From assembly GCF_000143105.1 (NCBI RefSeq), contig NW_014040837.1, positions 1,612,001 through 1,676,000 of the forward strand: a DNA stretch of 64,000 nt, read 5' to 3'. A program made the translations under genes and the position numbers. A model generated the notes under the pieces. That model had not been told where the DNA came from. It saw nothing but the letters and a program-made list of their open reading frames with translations, and did not search any database. Shown one piece after another: positions 33,159 through 44,928 of this stretch; the stretch's first letter is position 1; each line of letters begins with the position of its first letter. This DNA is from Grosmannia clavigera kw1407. Lineage: Eukaryota; Ascomycota; Sordariomycetes; Ophiostomatales; Ophiostomataceae.

Positions 33159-36100
33159 GGCTGCGGGAGGGAAAAAAGGGGGGCGATGCGTGAGATATTG
33201 AGGCTGACCGGGTAGCAAACGGCGAGTCCAGCTGGCAGTTACGGTCCGCCAAGTTGATGGTTAAAGATGATATGGGCCAGATGCAAGTAATCAAGCTGCA
33301 GCGCAGCAGAGTCGCGTCAGTGTCTTAGGCCATGCAGCCGTGAACTGGTCGTATGTCGCGAACACGTCGTAGTCTCAGTAGTTGAGCTAATCAACAGTCG
33401 GCTCCTCCAATCCGGCTACTCGCAAGGTACGATGTATCTGAATGTGAGGTCAGACTGGGGATCAGACTGGGAAGAAAAAGAAACAAGAGAGAGCGAAATG
33501 GGGCGATGAGAAGGACTGCAGGATGACTGCAGGAAGGCGCAGGAAATGCAGGGAATGGGCGCGCTAGCAGCGACGCACGGGGTAGGGAAAAACAGAAGAG
33601 AATGGGTCCGGGATGGCGGAGTGCTCAGGCCTGACGGGCAGCATGCAGGGGCGGCGTTGTGGGCCAGGGCTATGTACGACGTACTATGTAAGATATCCTA
33701 CGGAGTATCGCAGTGGAAGCACTGCCGGTGGTGGAAAAGGGCCCGCAAGCAAGAAGGTTAAGTTGAACAGCCGTTGCAAGCGTGGATTGGCTGGTCCATT
33801 AGCCGTCGTAATATAATAACAGTGGCATTAGCCTCTGGGGTGCCAACGTTTAGTCCAAATAGGATAGATTGATTGGGGGTTTGCTGTGGGCAAGATAAGA
33901 AGAGTCTGAGCAGCGGGTGACGAAAGGGAAGGGCGAAAGGAATGTCGCACAAGATTGTTGGCCGAGCAAGGCAAAACAATCCCCAGGGCTTCTGTACGAA
34001 TGGTGCCGGTAGTATTTCATTCCACGGTGCATCAACCGAGCAGCCTGTCGCGCGTAGGCTCTTGATGAGGTTTTACTCTTCTGTACCCTTCTGATCGGAC
34101 TGCCCAACGGTTCTTCTCAATTTCCTTGTTCTTGGTGTGCTCTTGTCTCTGTCGGTCGTGTTTTGGTATTCGGTGGGCCGAGACAGGTCCGACAATTCGT
34201 CGTTGAAGGCGCGACTGGTTGGCGGCAAGTCCCTCGCTCCTACCCTTTCTGGCTGCTCGTTCCTGATGGATGGGCGGCACTAGCTGGCGCTACGTCGTAG
34301 GTCGGCTTTTGATGCAGCCTGAGCACTAGCGCATTTTTAGCGCATGCCAGCATTTTACGAGACGAAGAACAGTAGCTTGTGTTTCCGCTTGTGATCTCTA
34401 CCATAATATACGGAATATGCACAATTCTGTACGGAGTAGGATATACGCGTCTTGTGGACACTTGCGAGTATGTACATACATACGCCTGACGTTCCTTACG
34501 TCGTAGATCGTCAATCTTGCTGTACAGGTCTGAAATAAGAATTTTAGTTTCGATTTTCGACCATGAAAAGCCTTTTCTACTTGGCTCTGTTTCGACGGAT
34601 TGCAAAGGATTTTTCAATCCAGCATAAGACAAACAAGTACGGAGTACGGAGTACGGAGTCTCGTAAAATATCTCATGCAAGATAAGATACGTATGACGTA
34701 GCATACGGAGTACATGCTATGTACGTTTAAAATATTTTGCACTGAAAGGTATCTTACGAAGTGCTCCGTACGGTACGGCGTATATTCTACTAATGTCTTA
34801 CATATCCGTAGAATCTTACTACGCGGTCAATATATACGAAATCAAGTGCGATCAAGTGTACATCTACTTTGAGCTCGAACTCGCCCATATTCGTCAAAAG
34901 TAAGATATTTTGCGGAGGATTGCTTTGCCAGCATTGGATCTCGTAAGATACTGTCAGACATGGAAATGGTTCAACTGTGGGCCTTCTGACCCACTTAAGA
35001 GCAGAAATGAGGTCATATGATTGGTCAAAGTACGTACACAATCTTGGAACTAAACACTAGTATTGAAACGGATTCCTAAAGGCTAGAGGGGACGCATTGT
35101 GTTTCTTCCTTACTAAGCGCTATGTACTTCGTATATTTAAAAATGTAGTAAGATACTCCGTACGGAGTATAGCATATCCGTCTACTCCGTACGACGTATA
35201 AATTACATAAGTCTTATTGCTCTATTCAATCTCCTACGGAAGTTCTCCTATATAGAGTACTCCTTACAGTGCAATACATCTTTATATATCCTGCGCCTCA
35301 GCTGTACAAGCATTTATTTACATGTACTCCGTACGACGTAAGATATCTTACATACCCCTGCTCTTGCCGGTCGCCCTCTCAAGCTAGCGGGCCACAGTTA
35401 AGGGCTGAACCGGGGGCGTCGAATCTACTCTGTACTGTGAGCTGTGCTCACATGCATACAAGTGTACTTCAGGCTCCACACTAGTATGTAGAGATGGAGG
35501 CTTGCCCGAGGCTGTGATTTGTCCAAGTTGTCAGATTGCGATGCAGCCCGTCTCTTTATTTCATTATTTGTACATATAAGAACCCCCACTCGTCGGTAGA
35601 TTGCAAGAGACAGCTCAGTCATGACGCGTCTTCTGATAGCATTACTCCGTACGTCGTAGTTAGAATAGGATGCAGTTCTGCAAGGGTGTCTGTGCCGTTG
35701 CTCTTACGAAGTATACGGAGTACTCCATTTTGTTTATCATAGTTCTTTTACTCCGTACGGAGTACTTGCTGCGAGCGCCTTTCCCCTGCAAGTGTGAACT
35801 GTGACCGGATTTATGCAAATCGGCAGACAGCATAACGCGCATAACTCACCGCCGTCTCATACCCCGTACGGAGTACTGTATATCAACCCTGGAAGTATTT
35901 GACATATGTTAGGTGACTGACAACGGGGCTCTGTGTAGTAGGCGAGAGGGCCGTCAGAAAAATTTGAAGCACGGGTAAGCACCACATGTATCAAACAAAT
36001 TGTGGTAGACCATCGATGTGCTAACTAGACGTTACCCAAGGCGGTCAACTTCCGACTCCATGATGCAAGCAAACTGCGAGCCGCTGGCAAACGCAATATA

Positions 36101-36409
36101 TGCATAGTTCAACAGGCTTCTAAATGCACACTTGGAGTCTTGAAAGTTGCGGTTCCTTTAAAATGATAGTGTATTACATATGAGCAAGTTTGGGAAGTCC
36201 TTCACAACATAAAGTCTTTAGGTTTGCCGGTTCTGTCATGTGGCCCGGTGGTAAAGATAAAACGCCAGAGTTCCCAAAAATCCGCCAACCCTTAAAATCA
36301 TCCATTTTCGTTAATGCTTATACAATGAAGACTGGTGAATGTCTATGTCGTTAATTTGTAAGTGTTTGGTGTTACCGGAGGCATGTGTCGCTCTGTGTTG
36401 TCCAGAGAG
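33159..36409. other. Long intergenic region rich in short palindromes
   Basis: No gene is recognised in 3.2 kb. The segment 34430-35880 carries many copies of TACTCCGTACGGAGTA or its halves, and a perfect 14-bp palindrome GTAAGATATCTTAC at 35338-35351. The longest open frame (34240-34704, minus) crosses these repeats and has no domain signature. Confidence 0.6.
34632..35880. repeat. Cluster of TACGGAGTA / TACTCCGTA palindromic words
   Basis: Copies include three adjacent AGTACGGAGTACGGAG units near 34637-34660, ACTCCGTACGGAGTA near 35155-35169, ACTCCGTACG near 35184, 35327 and 35644, TACTCCGTACGGAGTACT near 35750-35766, and CCCGTACGGAGTACTG near 35863. Both strands are used equally because the word is self-complementary. 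Confidence 0.75.
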
Positions 36410-39009
36410 TTACGACAGATTTTGCAAGGTCATGCCTCCCATGCTGCGCACGTTCCTGTTCTCTAAAGGACTAGAAGAACCACTCCGTGATGTGTCATAT
36501 GGATCAAAGACTGCCGGGCCGGGCAGCATGTCGCCAAAACCGCCATATACCCCATTAGTGTTTGTGACCAAATTTCGGGATTCTCCTCCTCCATATAAAG
36601 CGGCCGACCCGGCAGCAACTTGTCGAAGTGCTTGCTGCATATGCCCGCCAGGATCTGTGTTGTCAGGTACCTCGCCCAAAACACTCCCCAAAATGCCAGT
36701 CGTCTGGTTCGAATTCTCGTCTCGGCTCCATATGTTGGGCGAGGACCCAAATTCAGGCGACGACGGAGCCGACAGTGCCGGAGACAGCGACATCCGCATT
36801 CCGCCCGGGTTCTCGCTGGCAAAAAGCAGCAGCCGTTCCGCATATTGCTTGCGGCTATTGGGGCTGGCGCTGAGTGTGCGAACAAAGAACTCTAATGGGT
36901 CGATAGAAAAGCCCACCCGACCGACACCGAGAACACCTAGATCTGTGGCACCGGCAAAGTCCATCCCCATAGCACCTCCAGAGCCGTTAAGTCCCGTACC
37001 GGCTCCAGCCATATCGCAAGCCTGAAGAACATTCATCGACCACGTGCCGATCTCAAATATCTTTTCGAAGATGCCCATGCCATGGACTTCGATCGCTTGG
37101 GGCGGGAGGCTCTGCAGCACCGATGCTGTGCGGCTGGCTATTGCCAGTGGGAAAGCGAACCGCATGCTCTCGTCAGGAGCTGTCCATGATAGAAGTTGTT
37201 GCCGAAACGAAGACTGCCAGACAATAAGACGAAGCCATTGCTGTGTTATCAATAAATCGGCCTTTTGAATGTCGGTTGTCTCTGGTTCAGGCTCCTTGTC
37301 GGCGTCCATGTCGTGTTCCACCCTAGAAGCAAGATGCGCGTCCGGTAGGCTCATCGCGATGCTTTCGGTCGTAGTACTCGGACTGGATGTGACCGATTCC
37401 ATCCCATTTAGAGAACGCTCGGGTGTACTCGCGCCAGTCGCCATTGGTTCTGTGCCTGACGTAACACCTGTGCTTGGGCGGGTGAGGAAGGGTGGTGGCA
37501 GAGATAAGACATTTTGGAGGGCTAGATAAGTTGTGATACTGACCCTTGGGTCAGAGCCTTCGTTCCACGCATTGACAAAGGACTCATCGAGAGGTGCGTA
37601 GGAGCTGATCAGCTGCAAGAATCCTGCATGTATCTCGGGAGCTTCGTAAGGATGGAGTGTTGTCGGGAGGGAGGGGGTCTTCTTTAGGCTGATTGGCTTC
37701 ATTCTCAGAATGGCGAAGGATCTAACGGGAACAGAAAGGATGAGTGCCTGGGACAAAGACCGGGGTCGAATTAAAGAAAACTGGATGCCTACCGTTCTGT
37801 CACAAATAGCTGCCAAAACACACGCTGTCGGCACAGACGTTCTGCAGAATCCAATCCAGTATAGGCAGCGTCGTCGTGTAAACAAAGTTCCTGAGCTAAG
37901 GTGAGGGCCTCACGTAGATAGACCCATGATTTCCGCGACTGGTTGATCTCGAAAAAAGATGTCGAGAGCCAAAAAGAAGAAATTACCGCGTGCAGGGACG
38001 CGTCGTTAAAAAAGTCGTATGATTGCCGTGCAGAAATACATTCGTCCAAAAAAAAGCGACCAGCACATTCCCACGACGGAGTAGGGGCATCGGCTACAAT
38101 GTTCTGCCCAGACATGTGGAAGCATGTGAGCGCACAAAGTGCATATAGGTAGTTGCGATTAGAGGGAGTGAGGTCGCTTGTCGTCGGAGTCTGTGAAGCC
38201 ATAGCCCGTAGTATAGGCATATATGGGAGCGGCATGATGGGGTACACGTGTTCGTAGTATAGCTCGATGCACTGTGGTACTAATGGTAGATAGTTCCGAG
38301 AGGTTGGTCGATACTGCTCGCTAGAAAAGACACCACCAGGCTCCGGCGCATGTCGGGGATCGGTCGATATATTTTGCCACGATATATCTGACGGCGGTGG
38401 GGGTAATGTCGGTGTTGACTGGGAAGATGTCGTCCCGGAGTTTGTCCTACAGAAAACGCGTTGGTTTTAGAAATGTGCGAGACAGGCGAGGAGGGTACCC
38501 CAACCGACGATCCAACATGATGTCTTACAAGTCATTGCTGCTCTCACGGCTGTGTTTGTTCGTGGCACCATCTAGCGAGTATCGCTCCCGCAGCTCGTTG
38601 ATAACCCGGCCGCGGCCACGTTTGGGACCGCGTTTCAGTGGAACATGATCTCGCTTGCATGCTAGAGATGCATTGATACAGGGCTGGCATGGAAGCTGGC
38701 CATCGCAGCGAATTCCTAAGAGCTAGTAGTCAGCACAAGCGCGGCAGACAACTTCAGCAACACGCCGGGAGAGCCATAGAGCACGGCTCAGAAAGTCTTA
38801 ACGGCCTTCTAAAACGCTTCTCGTTGGGCATCTCAAGAGGCTGGTGATGACCTACTTCTCCGTCGACAATGATCGCAGACCGTTCGCTTCTGGGCTTGGC
38901 TCGATGCGTTGGCAGATGCTAGGCGTTGTAGCGATCCTAAATAATTCACGGGCGATGGCGGTGGGAGAGTCTGAAGAATGCCATCGCTACCAACATCTTC
39001 GGTTTTCAT
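36410..39009 (-). CDS. Zn2Cys6 transcription factor with fungal-specific domain
   Basis: Nuclear regulator. Introns at 38716-38855, 38447-38528 and 37722-37792 give 2307 nt, 768 aa. The first intron splits the zinc cluster; splicing restores C45-x2-C48-x6-C55-x5-C61-x2-C64-x6-C71 (CDHCRRRRIRCDGQLPCQPC and on). A basic KRGPKRGRGRVINELRERY linker follows, typical of sugar- or nitrogen-type regulators. The fungal_trans region starts near YYEHVYPIMPLPYMPILRAM and includes YALCALTCFHMSGQ, AWVYLREALTLAQELCLH-like sequence (here SWVYLREALTLAQELCLH), RRVFW-like RQRVFWQLFVTER, and a WLRLIVWQSSFRQQL helix. The C-terminus is Gly/Ser-rich. The start Met at 39009 is the first in the frame that includes both Cys pairs. 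The frame is intact; the target pathway is unknown. Confidence 0.87.
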
Positions 39010-39724
39010 CTTGTAGGCGTACCACCCATGTCTCTTTCGTGAATATATCTCCGCTCTGTGCTGAGACAGGGCGGAAGTTGGAATGCGCAGACAAACAGAT
39101 ACCGCGAAAGGGCCGTAGAAGTGGAAAAGGCCTCGCCCACCAGTCGGGAGAGAGTCGGCAGGTCAGTCGCAGCGTGGAAAGGAGGCAATTGCTGGGCGTG
39201 TCAAGGCGGTAGGGATTGCAAAACAATAAAAAAGGAATTATTAGGGAATTTTTGAAGTGGTGGTTGGTCGGAAACGGCGGGGCTGTGGCAATGCGGGGGC
39301 TGAAGCACTGTCGGAACGTGCAGGACGGATGTTTCTCTAACGTGCCTTAAGGGATGTGTCCTGAAGGGGCGTACTAGCATATATAGAAACAGAGTTGTGA
39401 AAATGAAAACAATACCCCCCGTTAAAACGCCGTCTTTTCAAGAAAATATCGCAAAACTGGCGAACGTTACAGCCATGACAAGATGATCCCCAACAGGGCC
39501 GATAAGAGGTGCTAAACACGTGCAGCGTTTTTTACTCCCCTTATAGCGCGGCATTAGCGCTGTTAGTGCGAGACGTGATATTAAGCAAAAGGGTGATGAT
39601 TACGTTATCGGCATAAAGTAGCAAACGCAGGGGGTAGAAAATATACGCGTATGCCTCACGTAACATAATATGATAAGTCAAAAGGATAGATATGTCCACA
39701 CTTCTGAACGCCTAGCCATGTGCA
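39010..39724. other. Intergenic, no gene seen
   Basis: Promoter of the Zn2Cys6 gene and 3' region of YOS9; a run of C (39414-39420) and a CACGTG box near 39518 are the only marks noticed. Confidence 0.5.
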
Positions 39725-41465
39725 TCACAGCTCATCTTTCTTAAACGTTTCTTTGCTTCCCTCACTGCGGTCATCCATGGCCCCTTCGTATTCAGGCTCG
39801 TTTTCACTTATAGAGTCACCGCCAGCCTGATTTCCGTCATTGCTCACTTCAGCCTCATCTGGCTCAATAGTAGCCCGTATATCATACTTGTCTTGGCCTG
39901 GAGTCTCAAACGCTTCCAATTTCCACGCCTTACCTTCGGCGATTGAATGCACAGTTTCAGCAAGATTTTCGATTGTCTCCGGGTTGAAATTTAGCTCGGC
40001 AAGCTCCGCATTCGTGATCACTTCAACCTGGCCTCCTTCCGCTCTCTTCGCACCTTTGGCGATAACCCGAATAGCATGGCCGTCATTGGACCCGGGCCCG
40101 GAAACAAGCCTTTGGGGTGGCTCTAGTTTCATTGGCGCATGACCATCATGTCCCCTCCCCAAAGCTTGACGGGCACCAACAGTAATGCCACCGACAACAA
40201 GGCCAAGCGAACCTTTTCCAGAATGATCAGCAAGAGTATGCCGTCCTTGTGCCCGGTTCTTTGACTCGTCCTTTACTAGTAAAGACGCAACCTCGGCAGC
40301 CACAGCGGCTTCGATCATTTTCTCGTCCCGTTTCGGCGCTTCTTCTTCGGAGCCAACAATGAGCCGACAGTTGATGGGGTGTGCCCGTGTCGGCTTCGGG
40401 GGACGAAATGCAATTTCCTCACACAGTCGCGGTGTCCGTACTTCCATAAGATAAGAGCAGGTAGTAACTTCCTTGATCCAGCTAATTCGATCGCTCGTGC
40501 CGCCCGGATTGCAGTGATACTGGACCTCGATCGTCCGCTCGCGATTCGTCAAATCACAGATAGTACCAGCTCCAAGATGCTGTACCATGTATCTCTGGTC
40601 GCCTTTTACTTGTAGCTCTGTGCCGTATTGGTCGTTGTTGTGCCCAGCATCGTCGCCGTGCGGCTTCTGAACGTCTAGGTCGTTCATTTTCCTGCTCTTC
40701 TGTGTCTGCCTCGCATGTTCCGCATCCTCCAGCATTCGACCTAAGATGTACTCTTGGCTGTGTGGATCCTTGACAGGCTTCCCTGTTTTCGCAGTCAAGG
40801 CGTGGAACTGCACTACTTCTTTGCCATAGCAGAAACTGTAGCTCCACCAGCCGGATATGTAGTACATGCACTCGCCAGCCAAGCCATTGACTAATTCCAC
40901 TCCACGCACCGATGCGCGACTGAGTTCCTTGGCCTCCTCTAGCTTTGCTAGCTCCGTCGCAGTCTGGTTCGGGGCAGGTGGCGGTGCTAACACAGGAATG
41001 GAGCAGAGGTACCGCGATGATGCCATATTGACGATTTCGAACGTCTCCGACACTTGTTCACTGCCATCACCGGCATCGAAGCTTTCGAATTCACTGGTAC
41101 CGGCCGACGTTGGTGATGGCTGTATCGTTTCGGAGGGGGCAGCAGATTCGCTTGCTGGGTTGGCCAAGTCACTTTCCGACGGAAACAAGTCAGCGTGGTA
41201 TGTCGCACCTTCGCCATGGTTTATGCTGCGATCCAGAAGCAGTTGCGCATCGCGCTCCAATATGTAAGAGTCGGAAAACACAACCTCAAACTAGATTGAA
41301 AGATCAAAATTCGTTAGTCGTCACTCTGTACTCTTCAAGCCGTCTCTTAAGGGGAGACATGACAACCTGTGGATAGGCTAGAAGATCTTCGTGAATACTA
41401 AAACCGGGCTTTCGAGCTCTTCCTAGCTGTAATAAGCTAATAAGCACAAGACCAAGTCGTCGCAT
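39725..41465 (-). CDS. YOS9: Yos9/OS-9 ER lectin for glycoprotein quality control
   Basis: ER-lumenal lectin that reads trimmed N-glycans on misfolded proteins and passes them to the Hrd1 ubiquitin ligase (ERAD). One intron (41291-41366) gives 1665 nt, 554 aa. The signal peptide is MRRLGLVLISLLQLGRA. It leads into KPGFSIHEDLLAYPQFEVVFSD, a segment typical of fungal Yos9. The MRH (mannose-6-phosphate receptor homology) domain spans about residues 170-330: CMYYISGWWSYSFCYG (lectin Trp pair), YILGR, HLGAGTICDLTNRERTIEVQ, and CSYLMEVRTPRLC with paired Cys. It ends in KDEL, the ER retrieval signal. The acidic C-terminal half is variable. The frame is intact. Three CACGTG boxes lie about 135-180 bp upstream of the start. 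Confidence 0.93.
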
Positions 41466-41599
41466 CGTGAATGTAGCTGTTGCGGGATGTGTTGTCAGTT
41501 TAAGCCTTCTGAGTACCCAGAGCATCAGTTTTAATTGATGCCACTTTGCTTGTGAGAGCTTATTGGATTACGTAATGGTTGATCATTCTCGGCTAATTA

Positions 41600-41642
41600 C
41601 ACGTGCAGGGGAATGTCACGTGCACGTCTGACTTATCACGTG
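41600..41642. promoter_or_regulatory. Triple CACGTG cluster upstream of YOS9
   Basis: CACGTG occurs at 41600-41605, 41617-41622 and 41637-41642, followed by GGCAGCGTCACG. The spacing is 17-20 bp. The position is 135-177 bp before the YOS9 start on its upstream side. A bHLH- or Hac1/bZIP-type site is possible. Confidence 0.45.
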
Positions 41643-44600
41643 CTGGCAGCGTCACGATGTCATGATGAAAGCATAGAGAATACGGAGTGATCTGTAATAT
41701 GTGCCGTTTCTTATGGAATGCTAATTGTATGGAGTATTTGTGTTGCATTAAACTCACACTACAAGCTCTTACGGCACTCTTCCGCCATACTTTCATTGGC
41801 CGATATTTGAACACAACGAAACATACCGAACAAAACAAAACAAAACAATGTGCTATTCCTTGTCATTACTACTCTTTCGGCGCAAGTCTTTTTTTTATTA
41901 AAGTATTATGACCCTGACGATAATTTTTCGTCGAGAAATGCAAGGTACTCATTAGGTATCTGCAGTAGGGCGGCCTCGCCATGGCCTTCCAGGGGGTTCG
42001 GCCACTAGTTTCAAAGGGGAGCACGGCGATGGTGCCTTGGGCTTTGGGGAACTAGGCGATATTCTGGGCCCTGACCTTTTTCTTTGTCATGTGAACGGCG
42101 AGAGTCTTAATGCCACACATAAGCAGGGAGGAGTCGTTGAGCTGTTGCTGAGCGCGGCATCGTTGATGGCGACGACGGCCTCGAGCATGCCGAGCTGTGC
42201 GCGCCGAAATTGTGCGCTGAAATTGTGCGCCGAATTTAAAAAGTGTAGCGTTACCGCGCATTCTTCTGCAGTCATCTTGCCAGCAACCATCGTCGTCAGG
42301 TCCTGGAGTTGTACGACAATATGACATCGATCTCCCTTATAATTTAAGAGCTGTATATTCACTGACTTCCTTGAAAGCTCTTTGGGAGAGAAGCTAGTCT
42401 ATCAAGCAGTGCAAGTATAGCTGTATATATGGAGTTTTGCCGTGATAGTCGATAGATCATATATAAGGGAATCTGGGCACAACTTTTCTCGATTTCTCAG
42501 ATATCTATTAGCATTGCTCTGTTTTGTCAGTACATGTTTCAGCGACGTAAAAGCTATTCGAGTTTCCCCATAGCCATAACGCTGGAAGAGGAGGATAAGC
42601 TCTCGCTACTATTCCTTCACTGAAAGCAGGAGATTCCTAGTACACAGATTTACCGAGGGTAGTTTATCTTCCTCTATGTCCCATGACGGCATCCAATGTC
42701 AACACTGACGACCCTTCCGCGAAAATATGCACTCACGACCCAAGCTATAGGCTAGCCTGAGCTCCCCACTTGAGACGTTAGACGCCGTCGCGAGGTAGAT
42801 GCATATTGCATTTTTCCTTATCGTGCACTATATTTGTCACTCAATAATGCCGCATGATGAAAGGCCCGTAATTGTTGGACGAGCGTAACACCTGCAGGTT
42901 GATATGGAGAGTATCCCGAATCCGTCCACCAATCCAAGATCGCAGCTATCGGTAGGCTTCATCTTGCGGTGCCTCTGGAGCTAGGAAAAACAGGCAGCCA
43001 TTCTGCAGAGCAGGTTGGTATAAATTCCTGATCTCGGTCAGAATTTTACCATCCTATAGTAAGCGAGCATGTCCTGTCATTCATTCCTTCTTCACTGGTC
43101 TCGTGCACCAAACAGCACCAATGCTGGCCGATCCCGAAACCTGACTGCATTAGTCTTCACCAAAATGGTCTGGCGGTACAAAATGATGTGATGTTACTCT
43201 CCGACCGGGTATCATAACTTTGTTAAGTTCCAAACTTAACGCAGAGCCTCATTTGAGCTATTTTCAGGAGAATTGGGTATCTACACACTGTCATAATTCG
43301 TGTTCTTTTGTTTTGCTGCTATACAGATTTTATATGCCTCAAGATATGTGGCCTGCTTGCGGGAACTTTGCTGTTGAGTCTGACACTGTACAATTATTAT
43401 AAAATATGGGCATTTTGTGTATAAATGAGCAGAAGCTTCTTACGTAGATGATGAGTTTACGTCTTTCCTCATTGCTCTTCTCAGTGACCTCCAATCTTAT
43501 ATATCACTACTGCCCCATATCTCGCCATAACAAACGGAAGAATAATAGAGCTGGACTACAGTGTCGATTGCTTGAAACCTGGAGGGCCAATGGACACTGT
43601 TCAGTGGTATTGTGTGAGTTTTTCCTGCCTCTGATTGTGTACCATCTCTCCTTCACTTTTATTTCTTGCTGGTCGTATGGCGGTCTGACAAAGTAAAAGC
43701 ACCGTTGTCATGCAGGGCCATACAGTGAGAAGATAGTTGCGATGTGTGTTGAATGCGATCACACGAAATGTGAATACTGCACTTCGGAGAAGAATTTGGT
43801 AGGGGATCAGTAGTGCTCACAGGCTTGTGAGTGGCACATAAGAATCGAACGGCTGGTATATGAGAGCCATGTATATCAATGTCTATTTGAAGCGAGATAA
43901 TGCACGGAATAGCCGAGGCCGAGTTTGACAAGATTTGACGTTATATCCCAAAAAAAGACCATCTGCTATCAGAATTTCCGATTTGTGCGGGCTGGATTGT
44001 CTTGGCAGTGGGGGTCCGTGTCAGAATTCAGCCTTGCGGCTCTGCGGATATAATAACCCCAGCCAATCGAGCACTGGTAACATCGCCCGTAATCATGAGT
44101 CACAGTTGTGGACAATGACATAACCAATAATGGTACCCGATTAAGTCGGCACGAGGTGGTCAACAGCCCAATGTGTTGCATGCGGCTCCGTACTCGAACT
44201 AGGACGGTTTGGGAGATACAATTTGCTTACTTTATAACAGTGCCTATCATGATCACTGATCACTATGTAGCACTGGCCGTGGCCCGAAGTTCCAACAGCT
44301 GTCCCGGCTAAGTATGCATGTTGTCAAGAGCTATGTTGCTGCATGGCCAGAAAAGATACACGGCAATAGGTAGAAAGTGCACTTTTTGCAGCACAAAGGC
44401 AAGTCGTAACGAACAACCAAGCCGGGAATGCCGAGCCCATTCATAGTCAGGCCAATTCCGTGATGAGCGGGAAGGCGAATGCCCATGACTAGGCAAAGAG
44501 CAGTAGCACAGATCAGAAACAATAAGCTAATTTGATATCGGAAGAAGTGCTCCGTAAATACAATTACTATCAACCACCAATAAGGACTCAAGACGGCGAT

Positions 44601-44693
44601 ACATGCAATTGTCCATAACAAGCCTTGGAAGCAGCTATAGTACACGCCGGACGGCTAATAATATTTTCTAAAGCACACTTTTTAAGTTTGGCT
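41643..44693. other. Gene-free stretch, nothing recognised
   Basis: About 3 kb with only short unsupported frames, AT-rich in parts. A 91-aa frame at 42087-42362 (minus) stays open but shows no family I know and no start context. Confidence 0.45.
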
Positions 44694-44928
44694 CTACGAG
44701 GTGGATGGGATATTATTCGGACTCGCCACAGGTGCACTCACCAGATCTGAACGGTGGCAAAATCTCGCTCGACTTTGGCAGCCTTACTTGACAGGGGCTT
44801 TCAGGCGTGCAATGGCGACCGTTTCCACCGTTAGAAGTACTGCTCGATTGTTTACAGTGGTAAAGATCTGAAGACGCGCCTGAAAATACCTGACAAGGGG
44901 CGCGAATAATACCCCATCCACCTCGTAG
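44694..44928. mobile_element. MITE-like element with 26-bp terminal inverted repeats
   Basis: The left end 44694-44719 (CTACGAGGTGGATGGG... ATTATTCG) is matched in reverse complement by 44903-44928 with 25 of 26 bases. The inside (about 180 bp) is non-coding. A TA dinucleotide sits at both inner edges (44695-44696 and 44926-44927), which would fit a TA target duplication of the Tc1/mariner type. It is the clearest small non-autonomous transposon in the window. Confidence 0.75.

Noticed and set aside
34240..34704. 154-codon frame on the minus strand
   Set aside because: It runs through the palindromic TACGGAGTA cluster, has no domain and no plausible gene context.
42087..42362. 91-codon minus-strand frame as a gene
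   Set aside because: No recognisable family, flanked by gene-free DNA and overlapped by a similar frame on the other strand; left as unknown.
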